Counted from the stretch's first letter, positions 34,420-44,459 are shown. The stretch is DNA of 64,000 nt from Cytobacillus citreus (GCF_018343665.1 NZ_JAGYPM010000002.1:411969-475968); one strand, 5' to 3'. The notes: generated by a model not told the origin, from the sequence alone. A program made the numbers and translations.

Positions 34420-35238
34420 GTGAGTAAATTACTTCGAAAACCGAATCAAGTGGAAGTAGCACCTGGAGTCAAAGTAATCCATGAAGTAACAAGTGAAAAT
34501 TCACCATTAGAATATGTAGCAATGAAAGTAGTGGATTTAGCACTAGGAGCTAGCTACAGAGAAGAATTAGGAAAAGTAGAATGCTGCATTGTTGCCCTAA
34601 CTGGAAAAATCAATGTCACAGACCAACAAGAAACATTTGACGAGATCGGTACGAGGGAAAGTGTTTTCGAAAAGAAACCTACAGATAGTGTCTATGTTTC
34701 AAATGACCGTACGTTTGCAGTTGAAGCAGTAACAGAAGCACGTATTATTCTTTGCTACTCTCCTTCAGAGAAGCAATTACCAACAAGACTTATTAAAGCT
34801 GAAGACAACAGCATTGAACATAGAGGGAAATATAATAATAAACGATTAGTACACAATATTTTACCTGACTCAGACCCATCTGCCAATAGTTTGCTAGTAG
34901 TAGAAGTGTTCACTGAAAGCGGAAACTGGTCAAGCTATCCGCCGCATAAACATGATCAAGATAATTTGCCGCATGAATCATTTTTAGAAGAAACTTACTA
35001 TCATGAAATGAATCCTAGACAAGGCTTTGTTTTTCAACGTGTCTATACAGATGATCGTTCCCTTGATGAAACGATGGCAGTGGAAAATGGAGATGTTGTA
35101 TTAGTGCCTGTAGGGTATCATCCTGTAGCGGTACCGGATGGGTATGAATCCTATTATTTAAACATTATGGCCGGACCGAAGCGAATTTGGAAATTCCACA
35201 ATGAACCTGCACATGAATGGATCCTAGAACGCAAATAA
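34420..35238 (+). CDS. iolB: 5-deoxy-glucuronate isomerase
   Basis: 272-aa two-lobed cupin that isomerises 5-deoxy-D-glucuronate to 2-deoxy-5-keto-D-gluconate in the iol pathway. The opening LLRKPNQVEVAPGVKVIHEV and the segments YPPHKHDQDNLPHESFLEET (metal-binding His and Glu of the cupin) and VLVPVGYHPVAVPDGYESYY are the IolB signature. The start is GTG at 34420, with GGAGTTGAAGA upstream. It is second in the operon, between iolA and iolC. Confidence 0.92.
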   Translation: MSKLLRKPNQVEVAPGVKVIHEVTSENSPLEYVAMKVVDLALGASYREELGKVECCIVALTGKINVTDQQETFDEIGTRESVFEKKPTDSVYVSNDRTFAVEAVTEARIILCYSPSEKQLPTRLIKAEDNSIEHRGKYNNKRLVHNILPDSDPSANSLLVVEVFTESGNWSSYPPHKHDQDNLPHESFLEETYYHEMNPRQGFVFQRVYTDDRSLDETMAVENGDVVLVPVGYHPVAVPDGYESYYLNIMAGPKRIWKFHNEPAHEWILERK

Positions 35239-35261
35239 ATAATAAGGAGATCTAAAACAAC

Positions 35262-36260
35262 ATGAAAATTGAATTTAATTCAGAGAGAGAATTTGACATA
35301 ATCGCGATTGGCCGTGCATGCATCGATTTAAACGCTGTCGAATATAACCGTCCAATGGAAGAAACAATGACATTCAAAAAATATGTCGGCGGATCACCTG
35401 CAAATATTGCGATTGGAACATCTAAGCTTGGCTTAAAAGCAGGCTTTATCGGGAAACTAGCAGACGACCAGCATGGCCGTTTTATTAAACAATATATGGC
35501 TGGTGTCGGTGTTGACACATCCAATATGGTAACAGACCAAAAAGGACATAAAACAGGCTTAGCTTTTACCGAAATTAAAAGCCCTGAAGAGTGCAGTATC
35601 TTAATGTACCGTGATGAAGTGGCCGATCTTTACTTAGATCCTTCTGAAGTAAGTGAGGACTACATTAAAAGATCTAAAATCCTTTTAGTCTCCGGAACAG
35701 CTCTTGCAAAAAGCCCATCACGTGAAGCGATATTAAAAGCTGTACAGCTTGCAAAGAAAAATGACGTAAAAGTTATTTTTGAACTGGATTACCGCGGTTA
35801 TACATGGGCATCGAAGGAAGAAACATCTGTTTACTATACAATGGTTGCCCAGCAGGCTGATGTTGTCGTTGGTACACGGGATGAATTTGATGTCATGGAA
35901 AATATCGAAGCAGGCAGCAACGAAGCAACCATTTCTGCTTTATTCAACCATTCTCCGGAACTAGTTGTCATTAAGCACGGTGTCGAAGGCTCATACGCCT
36001 ATACAAAATCAGGCGAAACGTTCAGAGGCCACGCTTATTTAACGAAAGTATTAAAGACATTCGGCGCAGGGGATTCCTACGCTTCCGCTTTCCTCTATGC
36101 TTTAATCACTGGCAAAGATATTGAAACAGCACTAAAATATGGCAGTGCTTCTGCAGCAATCGTTGTAAGTAAGCACAGTTCTTCTGAAGCAATGCCAACA
36201 GTAGAAGAAATTGAGCAATTAATTGCTGACCGCTCTAAAGAAGCAGTGACAAATCAGTAA
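35262..36260 (+). CDS. iolC: 5-dehydro-2-deoxygluconokinase
   Basis: 332-aa PfkB-family kinase that phosphorylates 2-deoxy-5-keto-gluconate with ATP. The first PfkB signature is KYVGGSPANIAIGTSKLGLK (about residues 38-57). The second holds the catalytic Asp in KTFGAGDSYASAFLYAL (about 267-283). The ATG at 35262 follows AAGGAGATCTAAAACA. The gap to iolB is 23 bp and to iolD 14 bp, so this is one operon. Its product is the likely signal that releases IolR. Confidence 0.93.
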   Translation: MKIEFNSEREFDIIAIGRACIDLNAVEYNRPMEETMTFKKYVGGSPANIAIGTSKLGLKAGFIGKLADDQHGRFIKQYMAGVGVDTSNMVTDQKGHKTGLAFTEIKSPEECSILMYRDEVADLYLDPSEVSEDYIKRSKILLVSGTALAKSPSREAILKAVQLAKKNDVKVIFELDYRGYTWASKEETSVYYTMVAQQADVVVGTRDEFDVMENIEAGSNEATISALFNHSPELVVIKHGVEGSYAYTKSGETFRGHAYLTKVLKTFGAGDSYASAFLYALITGKDIETALKYGSASAAIVVSKHSSSEAMPTVEEIEQLIADRSKEAVTNQ

Positions 36261-36274
36261 GAGGTGAAAATGTC

Positions 36275-38185
36275 ATGGGGAAAACTAGATTAACAACTGC
36301 GCAAGCCCTAATCAAATTTTTAAACCAGCAATATATCCATGTTGACGGAGAAGAATTCCCATTTGTTGAAGGTATATTCAGTGTGTTCGGACACGGAAAC
36401 GTATTGGGAATTGGCCAGGCATTAGAACAAGACCCAGGCCACTTAAAGGTTTTTCAGGGGAAAAATGAACAAGGGATGGCACTTGCAGCGATGGCTTACA
36501 GCAAACAAATGCTACGCCAGAAAATCTATGCTGTGACAACATCTGTTGGACCAGGATCTGCGAATCTAGTGACTGCTGCCGGAACAGCACTTGCAAACAA
36601 TATTCCGATGTTACTTTTACCAGGGGATACATTTGCATCAAGACAGCCTGACCCTGTATTACAGCAAGTGGAACAGGAATATAGCGCAGCGGTTACGACA
36701 AATGATGCCCTGAAACCTGTCTCGAGATATTGGGACCGTATTACCCGTCCTGAGCAGTTATTGTCAAGTCTTATTCGGGCATTTGAAGTCATGACTGATC
36801 CAGGCAAAGCAGGCCCTGTAACGATTTGCTTAGCGCAGGATGTCGAAGGTGAAGCATATGATTATGATGAAGAATTCTTCGAAAGACGCGTACACTATTT
36901 GGATCGTAAAGCACCGGTGGAACGTGAACTAAAAGGCGCTGCCGAAATGATTAAAGCAAGTAAAAAGCCGTTAATCCTTGTTGGCGGCGGAGCTAAATAT
37001 TCAGAAGCACGTGACATTTTAGTGGCTCTCTCTGAAAAACATAGTATTCCATTAGTAGAAACACAAGCTGGTAAAGCAACTGTTGAATCTACTTATAAAA
37101 ATAACTTAGGTGGTATGGGCGTTACTGGTACACTGGCAGCTAATAAAGCAGCACGCCAGGCAGATTTAATTATCGGAATCGGTACCCGCTATACAGATTT
37201 CGTAACATCATCTAAAACAGCATTCAACTTTGAAACAGCTAAGTTTTTAAATATAAATGTCAGCCGCATGCAGGCGTATAAAATGGATGCCTTCCAAGTA
37301 GTTGCCGATGCAAAAACAACATTGGAGCAATTAGCACCGCTATTAGATGGATATGAGAGTGAGTTCGGACAAACAATTGCTGAATTGAAGCAAGAGTGGA
37401 ATGCTGAGCGTGACCGCTTAAGCAAAGTAACCTTTACTCGTGAAAACTTTGAACCGGAAATTAGGAACCACTTCTCACAAGAGGTTTTAAATGAGTATGC
37501 CGATGTATTAAACACCGAATTAGCGCAGACAACAGCATTAATCGCTGTCAATGATACGATTGATCCGGGTAGTACGATTATTGCTTCTGCCGGATCCCTT
37601 CCTGGCGATGTTCAGCGTATTTGGAATTCGACTGTAGCGAACACGTATAACGTAGAATACGGATACTCATGTATGGGATATGAAGTTTCAGGTGCACTAG
37701 GTGTTAAATTAGCTAATCCGGATAAAGAAGTTTATTCTCTTGTTGGTGACGGTAGTTTCTTAATGCTGCACTCTGAGCTGATCACAGCGATTCAGTATGG
37801 TAAAAAAATCAATGTTGTTCTTTTTGATAACTCTGGTTTCGGTTGTATTAATAACCTGCAAATGGGCAATGGCATGGGAACTTATTTCACAGAGTTCAGA
37901 ACACATGACAATAAAGTTTTAAATATTGACTATGCAAAAGTGGCTGAAGGCTATGGTGCGAAAACATACCGTGTTAATACTATCGAACAATTGAAAGTAG
38001 CTTTAGAAGATGCGAAAAAGCAGGAAGTTTCTACTTTAATTGAGATTAAAGTGCTTCCAAAAACAATGACAGAAGGTTATGACAGCTGGTGGAATGTTGG
38101 AGTGGCAGAAGTATCTAATAAAGAGGGCATTCAACAGGCATTTGAATCTAGAAAGCAAAAATTAGAAACGGCAAAACAATACTAA
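36275..38185 (+). CDS. iolD: 3D-(3,5/4)-trihydroxycyclohexane-1,2-dione acylhydrolase
   Basis: 636-aa thiamine-diphosphate enzyme that opens the ring of the inosose dehydratase product to give 5-deoxy-glucuronate. N-terminal domain: FSVFGHGNVLGIGQAL (about residue 32) and KNEQGMALAAMAYSKQ with the Glu that activates ThDP nearby. Middle domain: KKPLILVGGGAKYSE. The C-terminal ThDP site has GDGSFLMLHSELITAI and then LFDNSGFGCI, the Mg/diphosphate motif GDG...N. The ATG at 36275 follows GAGGTG by 8 nt. Full length for the family. Confidence 0.94.
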   Translation: MGKTRLTTAQALIKFLNQQYIHVDGEEFPFVEGIFSVFGHGNVLGIGQALEQDPGHLKVFQGKNEQGMALAAMAYSKQMLRQKIYAVTTSVGPGSANLVTAAGTALANNIPMLLLPGDTFASRQPDPVLQQVEQEYSAAVTTNDALKPVSRYWDRITRPEQLLSSLIRAFEVMTDPGKAGPVTICLAQDVEGEAYDYDEEFFERRVHYLDRKAPVERELKGAAEMIKASKKPLILVGGGAKYSEARDILVALSEKHSIPLVETQAGKATVESTYKNNLGGMGVTGTLAANKAARQADLIIGIGTRYTDFVTSSKTAFNFETAKFLNINVSRMQAYKMDAFQVVADAKTTLEQLAPLLDGYESEFGQTIAELKQEWNAERDRLSKVTFTRENFEPEIRNHFSQEVLNEYADVLNTELAQTTALIAVNDTIDPGSTIIASAGSLPGDVQRIWNSTVANTYNVEYGYSCMGYEVSGALGVKLANPDKEVYSLVGDGSFLMLHSELITAIQYGKKINVVLFDNSGFGCINNLQMGNGMGTYFTEFRTHDNKVLNIDYAKVAEGYGAKTYRVNTIEQLKVALEDAKKQEVSTLIEIKVLPKTMTEGYDSWWNVGVAEVSNKEGIQQAFESRKQKLETAKQY

Positions 38186-38203
38186 TAGAGTGAAGAATCG
38201 GTT

Positions 38204-38226
38204 GCGAGGGTCTGAAAAACCCTCGC
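38204..38226 (+). other. Hairpin between iolD and iolJ
   Basis: GCGAGGGT (38204-38211) pairs with ACCCTCGC (38219-38226), 7-nt loop. No T-run follows, so it is probably a processing or stability element. Confidence 0.6.
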
Positions 38227-38265
38227 TTCCTACAATTCTATTCACGATTAAGAGAGGTGAGACAG

Positions 38266-39138
38266 GTGACAACAGCACAATCATCAAGATTAGTTTCTAT
38301 GAAAGAGATGCTATCAAAAGCTAAAGAAGGAAAATATGCAGTTGGAGCATTTAACATAAACAGCTTTCAATGGGCAGAAGCGATTCTAGAGGCAGCACAG
38401 GAAGAACAAGCTCCTGTTATTGTATCATCTTCTGACAGACTAGTAGATTACTTAGGCGGGTTTAAGACAGTTGCCGCAATGGTTAATTGTATTGTAGAAA
38501 CAAAGAACATTACCGTTCCAGTTGCCTTGCACTTAGATCATGGCCGCAGTGTGGAACGTTGCATGGAGGCGATTGATGCCGGGTACACTTCCGTTATGAT
38601 AGACGGATCACATCATCCAATTGATGGAAATATTGAAATGACCAAACAAGTGACAGATTATGCAGGAAATTATGGAGTGACGGTTGAAGCGGAGGTTGGA
38701 ACTGTTGGTGGTAATGAAGATGGACTTATCGGCGGGATTCAATATGCAGATCCGGAGGAATGTTTACGTATTGTCAAAGAAACAGGGATTGATGCATTAG
38801 CAGCCGCTCTAGGGTCTGTTCATGGTCCATACCAAGGTGTGCCCAAATTAGGATTTGCGGAAATGAAGGAGATTTCAGAAATGACTAATTTGCCGCTTGT
38901 ACTACACGGCGGTTCAGGTATCCCTGACTACCAAATTCAACAGGCAATTGAACTTGGCCATGCAAAGATTAACGTGAATACAGAATGTCTGCAGGCATGG
39001 ACAAAAGCTGTTCGCGAAGTTTTGGAAAGGGACAAAAATGTATATGATGCACGTACCATCCTTTCTCCGGGTAAAGAAGCTGTAAAACAAACTGTAATAG
39101 AAAAAATTAGAGAATTTAAATCAAATAATAAAGCGTAA
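38266..39138 (+). CDS. iolJ: 6-phospho-5-dehydro-2-deoxy-D-gluconate aldolase
   Basis: Class II aldolase of the fructose-bisphosphate aldolase family, about 290 aa, cleaving the phosphorylated deoxyketogluconate into DHAP and malonate semialdehyde. Zinc and substrate motifs are [13 protein letters not shown] (His ligands), [36 protein letters not shown] and [12 protein letters not shown]. The start GTG at 38266 has AGAGAGGTGA 5-6 nt upstream; a GTG at 38257 lies inside that site. It ends the iolABCDJ operon. No clear terminator follows in the first 50 bp. Confidence 0.9.
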   Translation: MTTAQSSRLVSMKEMLSKAKEGKYAVGAFNINSFQWAEAILEAAQEEQAPVIVSSSDRLVDYLGGFKTVAAMVNCIVETKNITVPVALHLDHGRSVERCMEAIDAGYTSVMIDGSHHPIDGNIEMTKQVTDYAGNYGVTVEAEVGTVGGNEDGLIGGIQYADPEECLRIVKETGIDALAAALGSVHGPYQGVPKLGFAEMKEISEMTNLPLVLHGGSGIPDYQIQQAIELGHAKINVNTECLQAWTKAVREVLERDKNVYDARTILSPGKEAVKQTVIEKIREFKSNNKA

Positions 39139-39442
39139 AGAAAGGGACGATGTCGATTTATTTTTCAAAGGCATCCTCTAATTTTCACTTTTTTAGGAAC
39201 CAAGAATTGTTTTTGGCCAATAGGAGCTCAAAAGTAATGATTATTAAACTTATTAAGTAATAAATTGTGATCTCCCGCAGGTCGGGCAGAAGAATTGAAC
39301 AACGATGGGTCGTTTCAGGCAGTAGCCCATTTTTCTTGGTCCTTTATTAATTGCGCAAGCAATGTCTGAACGAAGCTATCTGATTCTACATTTCATCTTT
39401 GCATATACATAAAAAAATATTGAATGAATTGGATTAGTTGGA

Positions 39443-39525
39443 ACGCCGTATGCGGGGAAACTCGCCTGTACGGTGTGAAGTGGGGGAAAAGCTGGCGATA
39501 ACTTCAAAAGCTTACCTATCTCTAT
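39443..39525 (+). mobile_element. Group II intron remnant (domains V and VI)
   Basis: ACGCCGTATGCGGGGAAACT then CGCCTGTACGGTGT is a domain-V hairpin: a GCCGTA/TACGGT stem, a bulge and a GGGGAAACTC terminal stem with GAAA loop. A CGC in place of AGC at its base is typical of group IIC introns. AAGCTGGCGATAACTTC then AAAAGCTTACCTATCTCTAT is the usual domain VI and 3' splice end. The 5' domains and the reverse transcriptase are absent, so it is a dead 3' fragment. Confidence 0.65.
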
Positions 39526-39932
39526 AACAAGAAATGGTGATGTAAGCTTGTAAAAAGGATGAGATTTTAGTCCATTAAAAAGTATATAAGGGGGTCCAAA
39601 GGGAGAATAATCAACCTTTGAAGTCACCCTCATCTGTTGGTTCGCTATTTTATGAAAAGCAACAATGTGAAAACATGAAAATCAAAGAGGTACGAGTTTA
39701 ATCGCCCCTTCCATTTTTTCTTCCTCTTGTCCCAAAGTTAATTTCAGCTATTACTGGAATGGAGTCAAGGGCGACGGTAGTCGGGCGGAGCCTTTACCCT
39801 TGATGGAATGGAAGAAATGGCTATCATCTCAAAAGGACAAAAGGAAATGAAAAAGAACGTAATTTTAAGATAAAGTGAGATTAAGAGAGATGCTGTCCAA
39901 AATACGGGGGTTAATCCGAAATATCTGCTAAT

Positions 39933-39986
39933 AAGATCGCATAAGAAAAACTAAGACATTCGCCAAAAAGGACTAGAGGAACGCCA
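39933..39986. repeat. Dispersed 53-bp element, copy 1
   Basis: AAGATCGCAT...AAG-CATTC-CC...AAGGACT...GAACGC matches a second copy at 60090-60142 with about 70% identity by eye. The copies are 20 kb apart. Function unknown. Confidence 0.55.
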
Positions 39987-40013
39987 AGTTTTTCTAATGA
40001 TTCCTAATGCTTG

Positions 40014-40035
40014 TTTAATCAAACGTTTGATTAAA
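40014..40035. repeat. Dispersed palindrome with ATCAAACGTTTGAT core, copy 4
   Basis: Perfect 22-bp palindrome (TTTAATCAAACGTTTGATTAAA), in the same position relative to the gene tail as copy 3. Confidence 0.65.
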
Positions 40036-40081
40036 GATTTTCCCTTTGATGAAGAAAAGTTAATCATTAAACTAGAATGTC

Positions 40082-40196
40082 TCAATTCCACCAAGTCTTT
40101 AATTCTGTAAGTGTAACATCTCCTAACAGTTCGTTTGCTTTAATTGTATTAGTGCTGTATAGATTACTAATAGTGTCAGGGGAATTTTCAGTTAAT
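40082..40196 (-). pseudogene. Duplicate tail of the gene at 24911-25314
   Basis: Minus strand reads TENSPDTISNLYSTNTIKAN then ELLGDVTLTELKTWW and Asn-stop, with no start codon. Its last ~22 residues equal the tail of the other locus, and the following ~85 bp, including the palindrome, are also shared (39997-40150 against 24822-24974). The AGGAGG at about 40201-40207 lies before a stop in this frame. It is a gene scar made by partial duplication and loss. Confidence 0.7.
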
Positions 40197-40314
40197 AATT
40201 ACTCCTCCTTTTATAATCCTATAAATTTTTTCGTGGATTAATTTCTAATGTGAAATTGAGGGAGCAAATTATAGGTAAGATTAGCTGGCTTTTACTAGTA
40301 GTCCTATCTATATA

Positions 40315-41154
40315 TCATTCAGACACAGTCACAATTACTCCATCCATATTGTTGCCTGATATCTCATAATAGAGATTCACCGGTACTTTAATTGTCACGC
40401 TGTGAGAAACGGGGTAATAAGAAACTGTATATTTTATCCCATTAATACAAGTGAAAATGTCCTTTTCTTCTTTTAGATAATTTAAATATTCTTCCAAAAC
40501 TAAATTTTTTTCCTTCATAATCGCGCTGTGAGGCAAACCAGCATAGTGAATATGCCATGGCTCATATTGAATTCCGGTAACATCAGTTTTGTCCTTTGGA
40601 TACCGTAAAACAAAGCCGTATTTCCAAGCGCTTTCCTTCAGGTGCTTCACTCATCTTCTTTTGAGTAGATCCCACATCAAGTGATAACCATAATTATGTT
40701 CGCTGTAGCCTGCTGGCAAGGCGTAGTTAGAACCCATTTCTTGATAAAGTCTATTTTGCTCTTCAAAGTCTCGATACCCGCTACTAATTAAAAAATGGTG
40801 AACCCCATCTTTTTCAGCAGCGTCTACCATCTCTGAAAATTTTTGTGCCACTTCCTCTGACAAATGAATATCGGTATCAAACACCCCATATCCTTTTGAT
40901 AATTCTCCATGCTTAAATAAATTTACGACATCGGATTTCACACTCTCTTGACGAACAGGGTATTCATAGTTGACCAAGAGTAGATTTCCTTGATAGATCT
41001 GATCTTCTGTAATCTCTTTATTTTGAACGCTTTCATAAGACTCCCTATAATCTAAATGATTTTTGTCATCTTGAAAAATCGATGTTGTATTACCGGCTAC
41101 AAACCCTATGCACAATATTAATAATAAAAAAAATCCCCACTTCTTCATTTTCAT
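40315..41154 (-). pseudogene. Frameshifted VanY-type D-Ala-D-Ala carboxypeptidase
   Basis: The first frame (40651-41154, 167 aa) starts with a membrane anchor (residues 5-21) and carries the VanY features SSGYRDFEEQNRLYQEMGS and GYSEHNYG, with the zinc ligand His in GYSEHN. The reading then leaves frame; the expected SLDVGSTQKKMSEAPEGK lies in another frame. The rest (40315-40650) resumes as AWKYGFVLRYPKDKTDVTGI and EPWHIHYAGLPHSAIM, which holds the last His ligand. At least one frameshift and a small deletion separate the halves near 40630-40680. It neighbours a histidine-kinase tail, as in van-like loci. Confidence 0.8.
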
Positions 41155-41248
41155 TTTCCTCCCTAATAGTACTTATAGGATAGAAAAAACTTCTTAAATA
41201 AAGAGTAGGGTAAATATAAAATTTTTCTGAAATTTACTCACTTGAGAT

Positions 41249-41550
41249 TTAAACATATTCTTTCGATAAATTTTCCTGAGGCAAACGAACTTCAAATAAC
41301 GTACGTATTAAACTACTTTTTGCAGAAATCGTTCCATTATGTTGTTCCACAATATTCTTCGCAATGAACAATCCAAGACCTGTGCCACCGTTTTGAAGAG
41401 TTCGTGCTTTATCACTAATATAAAACATATCAAAGAGATGCGGAAGATCGTTAGGAGGAATCATATTGCCTCCATAATTCACAATCTGAACAACCACTTC
41501 CTCTGAATCAATAAAGCCGTTAATATCTACAAACTGACCATCGTATCCAT
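41249..41550 (-). pseudogene. C-terminal tail of a sensor histidine kinase
   Basis: About 100 residues of a HATPase domain: [20 protein letters not shown], then FYISDKA, the G2 box [20 protein letters not shown] and an end in FEVRLPQE. No start exists; the reading stops abruptly at about 41550, where the beta-propeller fragment on the other strand begins. Next to a VanY-type gene, this is probably what is left of a VanS-like two-component kinase. Confidence 0.75.
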
Positions 41551-42804
41551 AACGATTGAAACAGATGGAAAAGGCGAGGTTTGGATTGGAGGAACGCCTT
41601 CAAATAAGCTTTATAAATATAACCCGAATCAAAAGAAACTGACGGATGTTGGCAAAGCGACGAGCGGCAGTACCTCTATTCATGACATCGAGGTTGATAA
41701 GGACGGCAATATTTACGGGAGTACTTCCTATGAGGGCGGGCTTTTCAAATATAGCAATGGAAAGTTCCAAAATCTTGGCCAAGCTTCCAAAGGAAAAACG
41801 ATTGGCCGAAGTCTAGCCTATAATCCAAAGACCCATACGATGTTTGTTGGAGTTGGGGCAAATGCTGATTTAATTGCCTGGAATCTGAAAACAAATGAGA
41901 AAAAATCCATTTTGCCGGCTCAGTATAAGAACATCACTTCTATTTATGATTTAGATCAAGCAGGCGGTGTACTATTTGCCAAACTGGAAAAGCCAAATAA
42001 GATTCTCATGTTCGATGCACAGTCATATAAGTTCAAAGGCGAACTAAATGCAAAATCAAGAGGCGTTTCAAAGCTGTCTCCGAACGGGAAGAATGTTTAT
42101 TTTACAAATGATTACCACTTACAAAAATTAGATTTACAGACTGGGAAAATAACACCATCTAAAAACTCATTATCAGGTACAGAGGCAGTATCACTTGATT
42201 ATGTTAAACAAGGGGGCAAAACATTTTTAACAGGTTGCTTGGAAATACAGGGACCTTCTTTACATATGATTTGGAAACGGAAGATTTAGTTGTAGATCGC
42301 TTTACACTGCCTGCTTTGGGTGTGCCCATTTACAATTTGGCAGCGGGACCTGATGGGAATATTTATATTAGCAGCTATGTATCGGAAAAAATGGGCGTCT
42401 ATCATCCAGAGACCAAATCTTTTTCAACGATCGATAGAGTGGGACAAGTCGAAGGATTTGCGGCGATGAACGGTCGGTTTTACTTAGGGGTATATCCGGG
42501 TGGAAAAATAAATGAGATTAATTTTTCCCAGAATCCTTATGTTGAGCCCCTTTTTACAGATTTCCCGAACGAGAAAGCCCACACCGGGCATAGCCCGTCT
42601 TTAGACGTGGGATGAAAGTGAGGTCAGATACGGAGTACCGCTAAAAGGTCAAAATCGTTAGCGGTACTTCAAGTATCTGAAAATTCGTACAGAAACATAT
42701 GTTCTTTATTCTTTGAATCTGATATACTATGTTAGAAATGGTCTTTAGGTTCCAACTGTGGTGAATAATCAATAAAATGCATGAGAAGGAAAGGAGGCTG
42801 CTGC

Positions 42805-44268
42805 ATGGCTTCTTCTACGTCCAGTTATGTATTAACACTTCCTCTTCAAACTCGACATCATGAGGCCCATATTCTTGAAAAAAGGTTTGAGATTGCTCGA
42901 AAAATCTATAATGCATGTTTAGCAGTAGCGGATAAACGATTGCGAGTCATGCAAGAATCTAAGGATTATCAGAAAGCCCGTAAACTTCCTTCATCGACCC
43001 CATCAGAACGCAAACTACGATCCACTACATTCCGTCATTTGCACAAACGATTTAAATTGGAGGAATATGCACTCCATACATATGTAAAGTCCATGCAAAC
43101 TCGATTTAAACATTTAATCGATTCCCATACAGCTCAAAAACTCGCATCTCGTGCATTTCATACAGTTAAAAAGAAACAAATAGGGATGGCGACAAAAGTT
43201 TCTTTTAAAGGATTTGGAAAATTGAATTCTGTAGAGGGAAAAACGAACGCCGCTGGGATTCGTTATAAGGACAGAAAGATTTATTGGCTGGGATTAGAGT
43301 TGCCTGTTCGAATAAAACCAAAGGATGACTATGCGTTTCTTGCTCTAGAAAGCAGAGTAAAATATTCCCGGATTTTGCGAACCTTTATGAAAGGAACCAT
43401 TCGATATCAAATTCAACTGATCTTGGAAGGTACACCTCCTCAAAAATATAATCAAGTTGGAATAAAAGGCAAACTTGGAAAAGGCAGAGTTGGCATTGAC
43501 ATTGGTACACAAACAGCCGCGATTGTGTCAGATTCTAAAGCATCTTTAGTTGAACTAGCTCCCAGTGTCATACATATTCAAAAAGAAATCCGTCTAATTC
43601 AACGGTCCATGGACCGAAGCCGAAGGGCCATGAATCCAGAGAAGTTTAATAAAGACGGAACCATCAATCGTTCCTCAAAGAAATGGGTGCATTCCAAAAG
43701 ATACGGCAAGCTAAAGGCAACATTTCAAGAGATAAATCGACTTCTTTCCGTCTATCGAAAACAAGACCATTGCCTTTTAGCTAATCAAATATTAGAGCAA
43801 GGTGATGAATTCTTTATTGAAACCATGAATTTTCAAGCCCTTCAAAAACGGGCAAAAGAAACAACTAGAAACAAGAACGGACGTTTCAGCCGAAAGAAAC
43901 GGTTTGGAAAATCTATAGCTAGGAAAGCGCCCTCTATGCTTATAACCATTTTAGAACAAAAGCTATCTATCTTCGGCATAGAACTGAAAAAGATCAACAC
44001 CTCGAAGGTAAAAGCTAGTCAGTATCATCACGAGACGGACACCTTTCAAAAGAAATCCTTGTCTGAAAGATGGAATCTTATAAGAAATGAACGTGTCCAA
44101 CGTGATTTGTACTCTGCTTATCTCATAAAAAATGTAACGGAATCTCTTGATAGCATTAATAGGTATTTATGTATGGATGAATATGATCATTTTAAGAAAC
44201 TACATGACATAGAAATTATACGAATAAAATCAAGTAATCAAAACAAAATAAGTAGTTTTGGAATTTAA
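42805..44268 (+). CDS. tnpB: TnpB-family RNA-guided endonuclease without zinc finger
   Basis: About 487 aa. The RuvC-like active site appears intact: Asp232 in VGIDIGTQTAAIV, Glu339 in EFFIETMNF and Asp434 in VQRDLYSAYL. The usual CxxC...CxxC zinc finger between RuvC II and III is absent; the region reads ASQYHHETDTFQKKSLSERW, typical of a zinc-finger-free branch of IS605 OrfB. The ATG at 42805 has AAAGGAGG upstream; an ATG at 42781 lies before that site. TnpB proteins cut DNA guided by an RNA from the right end of the element (omega RNA). The intact residues argue against a dead, repressor-type (TldR) form. Confidence 0.85.
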   Translation: MASSTSSYVLTLPLQTRHHEAHILEKRFEIARKIYNACLAVADKRLRVMQESKDYQKARKLPSSTPSERKLRSTTFRHLHKRFKLEEYALHTYVKSMQTRFKHLIDSHTAQKLASRAFHTVKKKQIGMATKVSFKGFGKLNSVEGKTNAAGIRYKDRKIYWLGLELPVRIKPKDDYAFLALESRVKYSRILRTFMKGTIRYQIQLILEGTPPQKYNQVGIKGKLGKGRVGIDIGTQTAAIVSDSKASLVELAPSVIHIQKEIRLIQRSMDRSRRAMNPEKFNKDGTINRSSKKWVHSKRYGKLKATFQEINRLLSVYRKQDHCLLANQILEQGDEFFIETMNFQALQKRAKETTRNKNGRFSRKKRFGKSIARKAPSMLITILEQKLSIFGIELKKINTSKVKASQYHHETDTFQKKSLSERWNLIRNERVQRDLYSAYLIKNVTESLDSINRYLCMDEYDHFKKLHDIEIIRIKSSNQNKISSFGI

Positions 44269-44459
44269 AGGAGTGTTGGGTTAGAAACGAGCCCATGCAG
44301 TCGATAAGCACCGCTGAGGTGTTTGGCTGTAGAAGTCTTGAGCAAACGCTTTGTAGTGTCTGTATGTTGTACCCTATTGTATATTAAAGCAGGGGAGAGT
44401 ATCGAAGAAACAAGCTAGTCGCTCAAGAACCCCATTGCTTTAGCTATGGGAGTTTCAGG
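44269..44459 (+). ncRNA. Putative omega RNA / right end of the TnpB element
   Basis: Folded, gene-free sequence directly after tnpB that ends in the CCCCATTGC...TTAGCTATGGG hairpin and AGTTTCAGG. By analogy with TnpB systems this forms the scaffold of the omega RNA, and the next bases outside the element (ATTGGAAATGGACAGGATAG, 44460-44479) would be the guide. Inferred from position and the right-end hairpin. Confidence 0.55.

Larger units (their letters stand above)
39139..40314. other. 1.2-kb gene-free stretch with relics
   Basis: No intact gene. It holds a hairpin (ATGGG...CCCAT then TTTTTC, near 39305-39335), the 3' end of a group II intron (39443-39525), unrecognised GC-richer sequence at 39700-39800, a copy of a dispersed 53-bp element (39933-39986) and a duplicated gene tail with palindrome (39997-40196). 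The small reading frames here are chance. Confidence 0.6.
42577..44459 (+). mobile_element. IS200/IS605-group element with tnpB only
   Basis: 1,883-bp element inserted in the beta-propeller gene; the borders are set by restoring that gene's frame. Left end: CCCAC...GTGGG hairpin with inner CGGGC/GCCCG (42578-42611), then a long stem AGATACGGAGTACCGCTAA (42626-42644) with TTAGCGGTACTTCAAGTATCT (42658-42678) before tnpB. Right end: CCCCATTGCTTTAGCTATGGG then AGTTTCAGG. There is no tnpA and no target duplication, as for solitary tnpB elements. Mobility would need a TnpA from elsewhere. Confidence 0.8.

Noticed and set aside
42805..44268. TnpB as a nuclease-dead TldR-type repressor
   Set aside because: All three RuvC acidic residues are visible, and the gene sits inside a normal IS end context.
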